Source: Bacteroidota bacterium (GTDB lineage Bacteria > Bacteroidota > Bacteroidia > Flavobacteriales_F > PHOS-HE28). From it: a stretch of DNA of 26,776 nt. A program made the translations under genes and the position numbers. Within the stretch, counting starts at the first letter, position 1, and the number at the start of each line of letters is the position of its first letter. The notes beneath the pieces are model-generated. The model had not been told where the DNA came from and searched no databases. It worked only from the letters and a program-made list of their open reading frames with translations. Positions 8,317 through 15,811 of the stretch are shown here, in pieces. The stretch lies in NCBI GenBank assembly GCA_963169595.1, contig CAUJFM010000131.1:1-26776 (forward strand), in the 5' to 3' direction.

Positions 8317-8344
8317 GTCAGCCTTCGCCAAGGCTACGGCTGAC
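8317..8344. repeat. Dispersed palindromic repeat overlapping the cyclase stop codon
   Basis: A perfect 7-base inverted repeat, GTCAGCC (8317-8323) and GGCTGAC (8338-8344), encloses a second perfect inverted repeat, AGCCTT (8320-8325) and AAGGCT (8330-8335). The two stems overlap and exclude each other. On the plus strand an unused frame through it reads SAFAKATADE, a peptide I recognise as the translation of a palindromic repeat scattered through many bacterial genomes. The TGA of the cyclase gene (8318-8320) lies inside the element, so it forms the gene's 3' end and could also act as a 3' hairpin. Confidence 0.65.
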
Positions 8345-10372
8345 GAAGAACATCTCCATCTCGCCCTTGCCCTTGGCCTGCACCTTGCCGCGGGAAATGA
8401 AGTCCAGGCCGGCGATCCCCTTCACTAGCTCATAGGTGGCGCCACTGATGTTCACCTTGCCGATCTCGCCGCTGCTCTCCATGCGGCTGGCGGTGTTCAC
8501 CGTATCGCCCCAGATGTCGTACTGGAACTTCTTCACCCCCACGATACCGGCCACCACGGGCCCGCTGTGGATGCCCACGCGCATCTCGAAATAGGGCTTG
8601 CCCTGCGCCGACCGCTCGGCCTTGTGCTGCACCATGAAGTCCTGCATCTCCAGCGCCGCGAACACCACATCGGCGGGACCACCGTGCGTGGGATCGGGCA
8701 GGCCACCGGCGGCCATGTAGGAGTCGCCGATGGTCTTGGTCTTCTCGATGCGGTACTTGTCCATGATGGCATCGAAGGCCTTGAAGCAGGCATTGAGCTC
8801 CTGCACCAGCTCGGCCGGCCCCACCTGCTCGCTGAGCTGGGTGAAGCCACGGAAGTCGGTGAAGAGCACCGTGGCCTGATCGAAGTGGCGCGCATCGGCG
8901 CTGCCCTTGGCCTTGAGCTCATCGGCCACCTCCTGCGGCAGGATGTTCAGCAGCAGTTCGTCGCTGCGATCGCGCTCGGCGCGCAGTTCGGCCGTGCGCT
9001 CCTTCACCTCGGCATCGAGCTCGTCGCGCTGGCGGGCCACCAGGCGGTTGTGGTGCGCCGAGCGGATGGCCAGGTAGACCGCGGCGCTCACCGGCACGGC
9101 CACGTAGGAGCAATACTCGGCGATGGTCCCGAACCAGTCGAGCAGCGCCACGCCCCCGAGCTCTGCCACCACCTGGAAGGCGATGGAGAGCAGCGAGGAG
9201 ATCACCGCGCCCGCGCCCAGCCAGCGCTCGTAGCCCGGCATGCGCAGCAGCTTGATGCCGTGCCGCACCACCTCCACGGCGAAGATGGCCAGGAAGACCC
9301 CGAAGAGCAGGCCCATCACCACCAGCACCAGCAGCACGGCCACGTTCAGGTCCTCCCCGTCCAGGACGAGGCCTTCCGAGAGGTCCACCAGTCCCATCAT
9401 CCGCATCACCAGCACGCACACCACGGTGAGGGTGACCACCACCACGCCGGTGGTGTAGAGGATGGTCATGCGCCGCGTGAGGCCGCCGTGCATGGTGGCC
9501 AGTACCAGGATGAGCAGGTAGGTGGGCCAGGCCATCATCAGGCTGTCCGCATCGTCCAGCAGGCGGGTAAGCTCCGGACCGAAGCCCAGCACACGCTGGT
9601 TGCCGGCCAGGTCGGTGAAGATGGAGAGCGCGTTCACCAGCGAGAGCAGGGCCAACAGCAGCCAGCTGCGCTCACTGCGGTCGTTCCACCAGATGATGAG
9701 CGCCAGCAGCACGATGATGGTGTTCACCCCGATGAACAGGCCTTGGTGCATCAGGGCCCGCTGCAGGCGATAGCCCACATCGGAGAGGTGCAGGGTGGTG
9801 CGGAGGTCGAGCGCGCGGAAGGCTGTCCCCGGCGGGGCCTCCAGCCGCAAGGCCAGCACTTCTTGACCACCATCCTGCGCGGGACGCCAAGGCAGGGTCA
9901 CGGGCACCAGGGTGCGCCCCCGGGGCAGCACACGTTCGCCGGGTGACTCGGGCAGCCCCACCGAGCGCAACACCTCCACCCCATTGTGGTACAGCACAAA
10001 GGGAACCGCCGACTGCACCACCAGCCACAAGGGGCGATGCCGCAGATCCGGTTGGGGCTCCAGGTGATAGCGGACCCAATGCACGCCCACGCCCGGCACG
10101 ATGCTGTCCAGCCCCTTGCGCGGCCCCAGCCAGGTGGTATCCACCAACAGCCGGGAAGCGAAGCTGCTGTCGTCACCGATCCAGTGGCGCATGTCGGCCA
10201 TGGAGGCCAGGTCCACGCCGGGCACCTCGGTGCCCATGCCGCCCACCCGCGTGGTGCTCTCGCTCAGCCGCCGCAGGTCCACGCGTCCCTCCGGGGATTC
10301 ATCCTGCGCTGCAGCCCAGCCGGACACGCCGAGGCACAGCACAAGCACCAAGGTCCGCAGCAGGGCGCGCAT
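8318..10372 (-). CDS. Membrane adenylate cyclase, 7TM sensor (7TMR-DISM type) plus class III catalytic domain
   Basis: 684 residues from the ATG at 10370-10372; an ATG 27 bases upstream is rejected because the signal peptide starts at MRALLRTLVL and a -7 box lies between them. Signal peptide to about 22; an extracytoplasmic beta-rich 7TMR-DISMED2-like domain (about 30-195); a multi-helix membrane region (about 208-438) of the 7TMR-DISM kind; a short coiled coil (about 440-475); a class III cyclase domain (about 495-650). Metal-binding Asp are D506 (LFTDF) and D550 (TIGD). K546 (before TIGD) and D619 (QYDIWG) are the residues that select adenine over guanine, and R630 (ASRM) is the transition-state Arg, so cAMP is the expected product. 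The catalytic domain is about four-fifths identical by eye to that at 17845-19902. Confidence 0.92.
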   Translation of the reverse strand: MRALLRTLVLVLCLGVSGWAAAQDESPEGRVDLRRLSESTTRVGGMGTEVPGVDLASMADMRHWIGDDSSFASRLLVDTTWLGPRKGLDSIVPGVGVHWVRYHLEPQPDLRHRPLWLVVQSAVPFVLYHNGVEVLRSVGLPESPGERVLPRGRTLVPVTLPWRPAQDGGQEVLALRLEAPPGTAFRALDLRTTLHLSDVGYRLQRALMHQGLFIGVNTIIVLLALIIWWNDRSERSWLLLALLSLVNALSIFTDLAGNQRVLGFGPELTRLLDDADSLMMAWPTYLLILVLATMHGGLTRRMTILYTTGVVVVTLTVVCVLVMRMMGLVDLSEGLVLDGEDLNVAVLLVLVVMGLLFGVFLAIFAVEVVRHGIKLLRMPGYERWLGAGAVISSLLSIAFQVVAELGGVALLDWFGTIAEYCSYVAVPVSAAVYLAIRSAHHNRLVARQRDELDAEVKERTAELRAERDRSDELLLNILPQEVADELKAKGSADARHFDQATVLFTDFRGFTQLSEQVGPAELVQELNACFKAFDAIMDKYRIEKTKTIGDSYMAAGGLPDPTHGGPADVVFAALEMQDFMVQHKAERSAQGKPYFEMRVGIHSGPVVAGIVGVKKFQYDIWGDTVNTASRMESSGEIGKVNISGATYELVKGIAGLDFISRGKVQAKGKGEMEMFFVSRSLGEG

Positions 10373-10377
10373 GGTGG

Positions 10378-10385
10378 GAAAGGTA
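10378..10385 (-). promoter_or_regulatory. Putative -7 promoter box of the 7TM cyclase gene
   Basis: TACCTTTC on the minus strand matches TAnnTTTG at all fixed positions but the last. Only five bases (CCACC) separate it from the ATG at 10372, which implies a leaderless or nearly leaderless transcript. Confidence 0.45.
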
Positions 10386-10414
10386 GTGCGGCGCTGCACA
10401 CGTCCCGCAACCGT

Positions 10415-10966
10415 TCACCCACCCAGGGGGAACTCCCGCACCACCGCGTACACCGCCCCCGGCCGGAGCGCACGGCGCAGCAGCAGCACGGAACGCACGG
10501 CATGCCCGCCGGTGAACACATGGGGCGCCAGCAGCGGCCAGGCCACGGCGAACTGGGCCGGCTTCAAGCCTGCGGCAATGGTGAGGTGCGGATGGTCCGT
10601 GGCCCGCACATAGGCCCGCAGTGCTTCGTGCCTGCGCACCGCCTCCACCAACGGCCCGCGCAGCCGGGCCATGGCGTCCTTCTCCACCGGGTCGATGTAG
10701 ATGGTGCGACGGTCGGGGAAATGGGTGATCCCCGCGTAGTGCAGGTCGAACGGCTGTGCGTCCTGCACCCCGGCCTCAACGCCCAACTCCACCGTGGCGC
10801 CCAGGTCCTCGGGCAGATCGGCCAGGAACAAGGTGAGGTGCGGCATCAGCAGACGACCGCTGAAGTGCCCGATCTGGGCGTGCAACCGGTCGCGCATCCG
10901 CACCACCTCTTCCGCGATGGGCGCCGATGGGGCGATGAGGACGAGGTACCGGTGCGTGGGGCGCAT
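10415..10966 (-). CDS. 2H phosphoesterase (2'-5' RNA ligase / cyclic phosphodiesterase family)
   Basis: 183 residues, cytosolic. It carries the two hallmark HxT motifs of the 2H superfamily, H43-L44-T45 (MPHLTLFL) and H127-L128-T129 (HPHLTIAA), which together form the active site for 2',3'-cyclic or 2'-5' phosphodiester chemistry on RNA or nucleotides. DRRTIYID (residues 85-92) and GLKPAQF are shared with the degenerate relative at 6635-7237. The substrate cannot be told from the sequence. The ATG is preceded by CATCTTCG ending 7 bases upstream. It is divergent from the SRAP gene across only 49 bases and lies 42 bases upstream of the cyclase gene on the same strand. Confidence 0.87.
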   Translation of the reverse strand: MRPTHRYLVLIAPSAPIAEEVVRMRDRLHAQIGHFSGRLLMPHLTLFLADLPEDLGATVELGVEAGVQDAQPFDLHYAGITHFPDRRTIYIDPVEKDAMARLRGPLVEAVRRHEALRAYVRATDHPHLTIAAGLKPAQFAVAWPLLAPHVFTGGHAVRSVLLLRRALRPGAVYAVVREFPLGG

Positions 10967-10973
10967 GCCAGCA

Positions 10974-11008
10974 CGAAGATGCGAAGGCGGCGGGGCACGC
11001 TACCTTGG
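10974..11008. promoter_or_regulatory. Compact divergent promoter region (2H gene and SRAP gene)
   Basis: Within the 49 bases between the two start codons there is one -7-like box for each direction: CATCTTCG on the minus strand (10974-10981) and TACCTTGG on the plus strand (11001-11008). Each ends 7 bases before its ATG. The two transcription start areas would be close together and the -33 region of each would lie over or beyond the other gene's start. Confidence 0.4.
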
Positions 11009-11015
11009 TGCCACC

Positions 11016-11789
11016 ATGTGCTACGGGACCAAGGCCCGCACCGAGATGAGCCTGCGCATCGCCAAGAGCCGCGGTGATGAGGCCGCCGTGCACAAGCTGA
11101 TGAAGCTGCTGCATCCGGAACTGGACCACCACTTCGCCCATGGCTTCACGCACCCGGAGATGGTGGCCTACACCGACGATGCCCCGCGTGAACCGCAGCT
11201 GATGACCTGGGGCCTGGTGCCCAGTTGGGTGAAGGACGGCGCGCAGGCCGACGAGATCCGCGACCGCACCCTCATCGCCCGCGGCGAGAGCATGTTCGAG
11301 AAGCCCTCGTTCCGCACCTCGGCCCGCAGCAAGCGCTGCCTCATCTTCGTGGAGGGCTTCTACGAGCACCACCACTTCGGCAAGCGGAACTACCCCTACT
11401 TCATCCACCTGAAGGACCGGCCCTATTTCGCGCTGGCAGGGCTGTGGGATGACTGGACCGACAAGGCCACGGGCGAGCACCGCCGCACCTTCAGCATCGT
11501 CACCTCCGAGCCCAACGACCTGGTGCGTCGCATCCACAACAACCCCCGGATCGATGGTGCGCGCATGCCCCTGATCCTCACCGAGGCCGAGGAGGAGCAA
11601 TGGCTGGCCCCCGTGCACAGCGCCGCCGATGTGGAAGCGCTGCAGCGCCTGGTGCGCCCCTACCCTGCCGAGGCCATGGCCGCACACCCCGTGGCGCCCC
11701 TGCTGGGGAAGGCCGGGAGCGGCAACAGCCCGCACGCCAGCGACCCGTTCGAATACCCCGAGCTGCTGCTGGCCGATCCGCTGCAGTGA
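11016..11789 (+). CDS. SOS response-associated peptidase family protein (SRAP; YedK/HMCES-like)
   Basis: 257 residues from an ATG chosen so that Cys follows it directly (MCYG). In SRAP proteins this Cys2, exposed after removal of Met1, forms a stable thiazolidine crosslink with abasic sites in single-stranded DNA and shields them. Other conserved elements are TWGLVPSW (64-71), the GFYE motif ending at E117, IVTSEPN (161-167), and H174 followed by RMPLIL (183-188). Between H174 and RMP there is an eight-residue segment (NNPRIDGA); in YedK this stretch is shorter. Longer upstream reading in this frame (to 10794) is rejected, since it would bury the catalytic Cys and overlap the divergent 2H gene. 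A -7-like box (TACCTTGG) lies 7 bases upstream. Confidence 0.9.
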   Translation: MCYGTKARTEMSLRIAKSRGDEAAVHKLMKLLHPELDHHFAHGFTHPEMVAYTDDAPREPQLMTWGLVPSWVKDGAQADEIRDRTLIARGESMFEKPSFRTSARSKRCLIFVEGFYEHHHFGKRNYPYFIHLKDRPYFALAGLWDDWTDKATGEHRRTFSIVTSEPNDLVRRIHNNPRIDGARMPLILTEAEEEQWLAPVHSAADVEALQRLVRPYPAEAMAAHPVAPLLGKAGSGNSPHASDPFEYPELLLADPLQ

Positions 11790-11851
11790 GCGGGGCCTGC
11801 ACGCCGCCCACACCCGGTGGCGATGATCGGAAGACCGCGCCCATCGAACGA

Positions 11852-11883
11852 ACGAAGGGCCGTCCTTGCGGACGGCCCTTCGT
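11852..11883. terminator. Strong bidirectional hairpin terminator between convergent genes
   Basis: A perfect 14-base-pair stem: the left arm at 11852-11865 (with core GAAGGGCCGTCC) and the right arm at 11870-11883, with a four-base TTGC loop. It sits between the SRAP gene stop (11789) and the stop of the convergent lipoprotein gene (11904), so it can end transcription from both sides. There is no long T-run. Confidence 0.8.
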
Positions 11884-11903
11884 CAACCACACACATGAAG
11901 CGG

Positions 11904-12794
11904 TCAGTTGCAGCCCATGGTACCAAAACCAGGGACCACACTGAAATCCGCATCCTCGTCATCCTCCCCATCGAAGAAGCCGATGCCCTCGATGGCGTAG
12001 TAGTTACCGCTGAAGCCGATGGAACCACCGCTCACGTTCAGACTGCCGTCACGCGAGATGTAGATGCCACCTTCGTTCTGGAAGCTCACCACGAAGGAGA
12101 AACCGAAGTCCTCCAGGTCCTCCTCGGGCTGGTCCAGGTCCTCCACCCAGTTCAGCACCTCGTAGCTCGTGTTGGCGAGCTCGTCGGCGTAGACCAGGTA
12201 GTAGGCAAAGCCGTGGAAGTAGTCGAAGATGTCATCCTCCTCGGACGAGAAGTCGCCGCTCTGCAGCGCTTCGAAATCGCCCGCGATGCCGATGACACCG
12301 GCCACTTCGCCAACGCCCGTATCGAAGAGGTCCATACCGAGGCCTTCCTCATCGATGGAGAAGCACACGGCCAGGTCGATGTCCAGCGAGGCGTTGCCCG
12401 CCACCACCGTGCCACCACCGGCACCGATGCCGGCGGAGGGTTGGGTGAGGATCATCAGCCCTTCGCTCTCGGACCAGGTCCACTGCCCGCCATTGCTGCT
12501 GGCGAAGTTGATCCCGGAGCCGGGAGGGTCCACGAAGGTGAAGCTGCGCGAGCCGTCCACGTTGTGGCGGAACACGATCACCTTGTCCATGGTCCGGTTA
12601 TACACCCCGATGGCGGGCAGCTTGGCCGCGATCTCCATCAGGCGCTGCTGCTTGGCCGGGTCGGTGACCTGCTCCACCGGTGCCGGCGGGTTCAGGGTCT
12701 CCTTGGAGCACCCGGCCAGGATACCGCTGCCCAGCAGGGCCGCGAAGCCCAAGGCGGTCAGGGTGCCCCTGTTGTTCATCCGAATGGTCTTCAT
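11904..12794 (-). CDS. Uncharacterised lipoprotein
   Basis: 296 residues. The N-terminus has a signal peptide ending in a lipobox, ILAGC, with lipidated Cys at residue 29, followed by Ser-Lys. A short Pro-rich linker leads to a domain with no Cys pairs and no family I recognise. It is Gly- and acidic-rich: an IGAGGGTVVAGN loop, several Asp/Glu clusters (EDLDQPEEDLEDF, DGEDDEDADF) and a final Cys two residues from the end (GCN). Acidic clusters could bind cations, but this is inference. It starts 26 bases after the stop of the outer-membrane-protein gene on the same strand, so the two are probably cotranscribed. It ends just before the shared hairpin terminator. Confidence 0.8.
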   Translation of the reverse strand: MKTIRMNNRGTLTALGFAALLGSGILAGCSKETLNPPAPVEQVTDPAKQQRLMEIAAKLPAIGVYNRTMDKVIVFRHNVDGSRSFTFVDPPGSGINFASSNGGQWTWSESEGLMILTQPSAGIGAGGGTVVAGNASLDIDLAVCFSIDEEGLGMDLFDTGVGEVAGVIGIAGDFEALQSGDFSSEEDDIFDYFHGFAYYLVYADELANTSYEVLNWVEDLDQPEEDLEDFGFSFVVSFQNEGGIYISRDGSLNVSGGSIGFSGNYYAIEGIGFFDGEDDEDADFSVVPGFGTMGCN

Positions 12795-12820
12795 AAGCGG
12801 TAAGGTTCAGTGCAGTTGGC

Positions 12821-13498
12821 TTAGAACAACCAGCCGAGGCGGAGCTGGCCCACCACGTTGGGACCGAGGTTGAAGCTGGACTTGTTGTCCACGTTCGACT
12901 CGGAATCCTCAGCGCCCTCGATGCCGTCGTAGGTCACCTTCTTGGTCATGTCCTTGTTCAGGGCCACGCCGAAGCCGATCTCCGTACCCAGGTACAGCTT
13001 GTTGGCCACGTAGTAGTCGAAACCGGCCACCGCGTTCAGGCCCACGGTGAGGCTGCCACCCTTGGTGGTGGTGGTGCCCACCTTCTGGTCAGGCTGCTGC
13101 GATTCCTCCTTTTCCGTGGTGGTGCCGTAGCCCAGGGCCAGCACGCCACCCACGTAGGGGGAGAGACGCTCGGTGCCGGCGAAGTGCTTCTCGATACCAG
13201 GCTGGATGCTGATGTCGAAGGAGCCCTTCTTGTCCTTCAGTTCCACCAGGTCCAGTTGGGTGTCCTCATCCTGGGTCACCGTGGTGGTGCTGCCGAAGCC
13301 GAGGAACACGGCCAGACGCAGGGCGCTGGACTCCGACTTGAAGGAACGGTACTTGATGCCCGCGATGGTCACCGGCGTGCCGCCCAGGGGGGCGAAGTTC
13401 ACTTCCAGGTTGCGGTCACCAGCGGCCGGCTTGTACTGCGCGTTCGCTGCTCCAGCGGTCACCGCCACCAAGGCGGCCAAAAGGATCACTCGTTTCAT
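12821..13498 (-). CDS. Outer-membrane beta-barrel protein (porin-family-like)
   Basis: 225 residues from the ATG at 13496-13498; the longer in-frame start at 13555 is rejected because the signal peptide (MKRVILLAALVAVTAGAANAQ) begins here. The mature chain shows alternating hydrophobic and polar strands with Gly/Tyr-rich turns (LSPYVGGVLALGYGT, AGFDYYVANKLYLGTEIGFG) and ends in QLRLGWLF. An aromatic C-terminal residue after such a strand is the usual signal for outer-membrane insertion. Length fits an eight-stranded barrel. Loops carry acidic and Lys-rich segments. The lipoprotein gene follows after 26 bases. The upstream region has a -7-like box (13521-13528) and a 16-base palindrome (13604-13619). 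Confidence 0.85.
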   Translation of the reverse strand: MKRVILLAALVAVTAGAANAQYKPAAGDRNLEVNFAPLGGTPVTIAGIKYRSFKSESSALRLAVFLGFGSTTTVTQDEDTQLDLVELKDKKGSFDISIQPGIEKHFAGTERLSPYVGGVLALGYGTTTEKEESQQPDQKVGTTTTKGGSLTVGLNAVAGFDYYVANKLYLGTEIGFGVALNKDMTKKVTYDGIEGAEDSESNVDNKSSFNLGPNVVGQLRLGWLF

Positions 13499-13520
13499 TT
13501 CTGTTTGAGGTTTGGTTGTG

Positions 13521-13528
13521 CAAATATG
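13521..13528 (-). promoter_or_regulatory. Putative -7 promoter box of the outer-membrane protein gene
   Basis: CATATTTG on the minus strand matches TAnnTTTG except at the first base and ends 22 bases before the ATG. A TTG lies 24 bases upstream of the box, slightly farther than the usual -33 spacing. Confidence 0.4.
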
Positions 13529-13603
13529 GCCTTTTGTCGACACTATGCACCTCAACGTCGAACTGGATTATTCAACAGGGGGTGCGCATAAGTCGCGACG
13601 TTT

Positions 13604-13619
13604 TACGGGGATCCCCGTA
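13604..13619. promoter_or_regulatory. Perfect 16-base palindrome, possible operator
   Basis: TACGGGGATCCCCGTA is a perfect palindrome with no spacer, about 105 bases upstream of the outer-membrane-protein start and about 75 bases upstream of its -7-like box. It lies in the 250-base gene-free stretch 13499-13748. Its symmetry fits a dimeric regulator site, but no regulator is encoded nearby. It could also form a small hairpin. Confidence 0.35.
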
Positions 13620-13748
13620 TTGCGGTTACACCCTGCGCCGGCGAAACTGACCGCCTCTTCAACCCGGCCATCGGCCACCCAGCAAGGCGTTGCAGGCCGC
13701 TCGCAAGGCCTACTTCCTCCTTGGCCTCACCGTCACGGGCCATGCCCC

Positions 13749-14366
13749 TTACCGAACAGCAGCCTTCACCTTCAACAGTTTCCGATGTTCGGTAAAGGGC
13801 ATTAGGACGAGACCCGCTCCCAACCCGATCGCACACGGTGTGGCCACCTGCAGGTACTTCTCCCCGTCAAAGGTCCCCGTGCGGAACGACATCGCCTTCA
13901 GCGGCGCATAGACCAGCAGACCGAGCAGCGAGAGCATGGTAATGGCCGTTCCCGTGCCCTTCAGCTTCGGCTCCACCTCCACCTGCATCACCGACCGCAG
14001 TGGGTAGGTGGCCAGGTGCGGGACCGTGTCCGACCAGGCGTGCTCCTCGCGATGCCATTCGATCGGATAGTCCATGGGCTCTTCCAACCGTTTGCAGGTA
14101 TGCACCAACCTGGACAGGTCCAGTGTGATGGCGTCCGCGGTCATGTCCAACAGTTCCCCTTCCGCCCTGATCACCACGCGCTCATTGGCACCGCGATGGA
14201 TGGTATCGGTGAGCTGCAGGGTCACATACCGGTACTTCCTCAGCTGCTTGGTACGACCGTTGAGCTTCTCGAAGGCGAAGACCGTATCGCGCCCCCCTGG
14301 CTGCGCAGAGAGGGATGCCGCACCAACTGCGAGCAGCAAGAGCAGCAGGGCGGTACGGTGGGCCAT
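13749..14366 (-). CDS. Exported protein of unknown function with C-terminal hydrophobic segments
   Basis: 205 residues. Signal peptide MAHRTALLLLLLAVGAASLSAQ, then a beta-rich region (YRYVTLQLTDTIHRG, RVVIRAEGELLDM) whose pattern, with strands around a small barrel, would fit a short envelope domain. Two hydrophobic stretches follow: ITMLSLLGLLVYAPL (about 143-157) and CAIGLGAGLVLMPF (about 178-191). They could be one membrane hairpin holding the protein in the inner membrane with its basic tail (EHRKLLKVK) inside. I do not recognise the family. It is divergent from the secreted-protein gene at 14483. A TAGTTTG sequence five bases before the ATG resembles a -7 box with a shortened spacer. Confidence 0.72.
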   Translation of the reverse strand: MAHRTALLLLLLAVGAASLSAQPGGRDTVFAFEKLNGRTKQLRKYRYVTLQLTDTIHRGANERVVIRAEGELLDMTADAITLDLSRLVHTCKRLEEPMDYPIEWHREEHAWSDTVPHLATYPLRSVMQVEVEPKLKGTGTAITMLSLLGLLVYAPLKAMSFRTGTFDGEKYLQVATPCAIGLGAGLVLMPFTEHRKLLKVKAAVR

Positions 14367-14438
14367 GGCACCAAACTACTGTTCTCCAAAGATCCTGCGG
14401 ATGGAGAACTGAACCCTCACCTTCCATCCCTCCGTGCA

Positions 14439-14446
14439 TACCTTCA
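14439..14446 (+). promoter_or_regulatory. Possible -7 promoter box
   Basis: TACCTTCA resembles TAnnTTTG and lies 36 bases before the ATG at 14483. It is one of two candidate boxes (with 15785-15792) for the secreted-protein genes on the plus strand. Confidence 0.25.
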
Positions 14447-14482
14447 GGCAGCCCTTCCGCCCTTCACCAACGTCGTAACCAC

Positions 14483-15751
14483 ATGAACCGGACACTACCC
14501 CTCCTCGCGTTCCTCTTCGCAGCCCTGACCGGACGTGCGCAGACCTACTTCTACCTGGACCAGATCATGGTGCAGCCCGCCAACCCCACCACGGCCGATG
14601 AGGTGACCCTTGACCTGGTGGGCAACCTGAGCGATACGGGTGCTGAGGTGCAGGTGCTGGGCGTGGGCATCGCGGGCACGCAGGTGGACATCACCCTGGT
14701 GGCCACCAGCGCGGGCGGCCTCGCGGTGCTGGTGCCGCACACGGAGCCCATCGGGCTGAGCCAGCTGCCGGCGGGCACCTACACCATCAACTTCACCGAT
14801 GCCACCACCGGCCTGCTGGACAACGCCCCTGCGGCGCAGCACACCTTCACCGTGAGCGGACCGGAATACCCGTGCGAGGAGCTGACCGTGGAGGTGCAAT
14901 GGGCCTACTTCAGCGACACCGCCGTGGTGGTGCACGTGCAACACAACACGGTGGAGCAGTTCGACTATCCCAACTTCATCCTCTTCGATGCGCAGGGCGA
15001 TACGCTGGCCAAGGAGACGGTGACCTATTTCGGCATTGCCCAGGACAGCTGGCACACGCTGCGGTTGATGGACGGCGCCACGCCGCCGGTGGGCAGCTTC
15101 AACGGCCGCCTGGAACTATGGACGGGCTTCACCTCCACGCTGGCCTGCGCGTGGGAGGAGCTCTTCAGCCTATGCCCGTCCACCGGGTGTGTTACGGTGT
15201 ATCCCTCGTTGGCCAACTTCGGCGGGGCCATCCCCATCGGCGTGTTCACCTACACCATCTCCGATGAGGGTGGTGTGGTGGCCAGCGGCCAGTTCGAACT
15301 GACGAACGATGTGCAGATGGACCTGGACACGCTCTGCCTGCCCCCGGGCGCCTACCGCATGGCCGTATCGCCGCAATCGCCCCCCACGGGCGGCGCGCCC
15401 ATGTTCTATGTGGCCGGTCCGGGCCTCACGGCCACCGAGACCTGGCCGGTGGTGTGGTCGCTGCCCGAGGACCTGAACTTCCTGCTCCTGCCCTATTGCG
15501 TGGAGAGCCCCGAGGGCATCAGCGATGTGGAAAGCCGAGTGTTGCACACGGCCACCGTACCGGGCGGACTGTGGGTGCGCACATTGGATGGACGTCCGCT
15601 CGGCGCGCTGCGCTTGGTGGACGCGCAGGGGCGGCTGGTGCTGGCCACCACCGCCACAACGGACCACCACTACCTGCCGGTGACCACGCCGGGTGTGTAC
15701 GTGCTGCATGCGGGTGAGCACCTCGTGAAGGTGGCCGCCGGGATGGAGTGA
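14483..15751 (+). CDS. Secreted protein with probable T9SS C-terminal domain, function unknown
   Basis: 422 residues from the ATG at 14483, where the signal peptide (MNRTLPLLAFLFAALTGRAQ) starts; longer in-frame reading back to 14315 is rejected. The mature part looks like a string of beta-sandwich domains: one at about 21-125, with QPANPTTADEVTLDLVG and GTYTINFTDATT, and later ones containing Cys pairs (YPCEELTVEV, LACAWEELFSLCPSTGC). The last 75 residues (GLWVRTLDGRPLG, RLVDAQGRLVL, GVYVLHAGEHLVKVA) resemble a T9SS sorting domain. There is no enzyme signature. The FG-GAP protein gene follows after 60 bases on the same strand. Confidence 0.8.
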   Translation: MNRTLPLLAFLFAALTGRAQTYFYLDQIMVQPANPTTADEVTLDLVGNLSDTGAEVQVLGVGIAGTQVDITLVATSAGGLAVLVPHTEPIGLSQLPAGTYTINFTDATTGLLDNAPAAQHTFTVSGPEYPCEELTVEVQWAYFSDTAVVVHVQHNTVEQFDYPNFILFDAQGDTLAKETVTYFGIAQDSWHTLRLMDGATPPVGSFNGRLELWTGFTSTLACAWEELFSLCPSTGCVTVYPSLANFGGAIPIGVFTYTISDEGGVVASGQFELTNDVQMDLDTLCLPPGAYRMAVSPQSPPTGGAPMFYVAGPGLTATETWPVVWSLPEDLNFLLLPYCVESPEGISDVESRVLHTATVPGGLWVRTLDGRPLGALRLVDAQGRLVLATTATTDHHYLPVTTPGVYVLHAGEHLVKVAAGME

Positions 15752-15784
15752 CGGCGGTCAGGGATGCCCGGAGGGGCGGGGTGC

Positions 15785-15792
15785 TATCTTCC
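15785..15792 (+). promoter_or_regulatory. Putative -7 promoter box
   Basis: TATCTTCC resembles TAnnTTTG and ends 19 bases before the ATG at 15812. Confidence 0.3.
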
Positions 15793-15811
15793 AAGTACCA
15801 GACCCGCTGCC

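Noticed and set aside
8317..8344. The palindromic repeat as an ordinary terminator only
   Set aside because: It has the AFAKATAD-type repeat sequence and no T-run longer than three, so it is listed as a repeat; a terminator role is possible but secondary.
8567..9946. A 459-codon plus-strand frame opposite the 7TM cyclase gene
   Set aside because: His/Gln/Glu-rich antisense of membrane helices; the cyclase on the other strand is unambiguous.
10776..11813. A 345-codon minus-strand frame over the SRAP gene
   Set aside because: The plus strand encodes a complete SRAP protein with Cys2, GFYE and His-RMP motifs; the minus frame is a shadow.
15291..15302. CAGTTCGAACTG as part of a tRNA T-loop
   Set aside because: It lies inside a coding region and no acceptor, D or anticodon stems could be placed around it.
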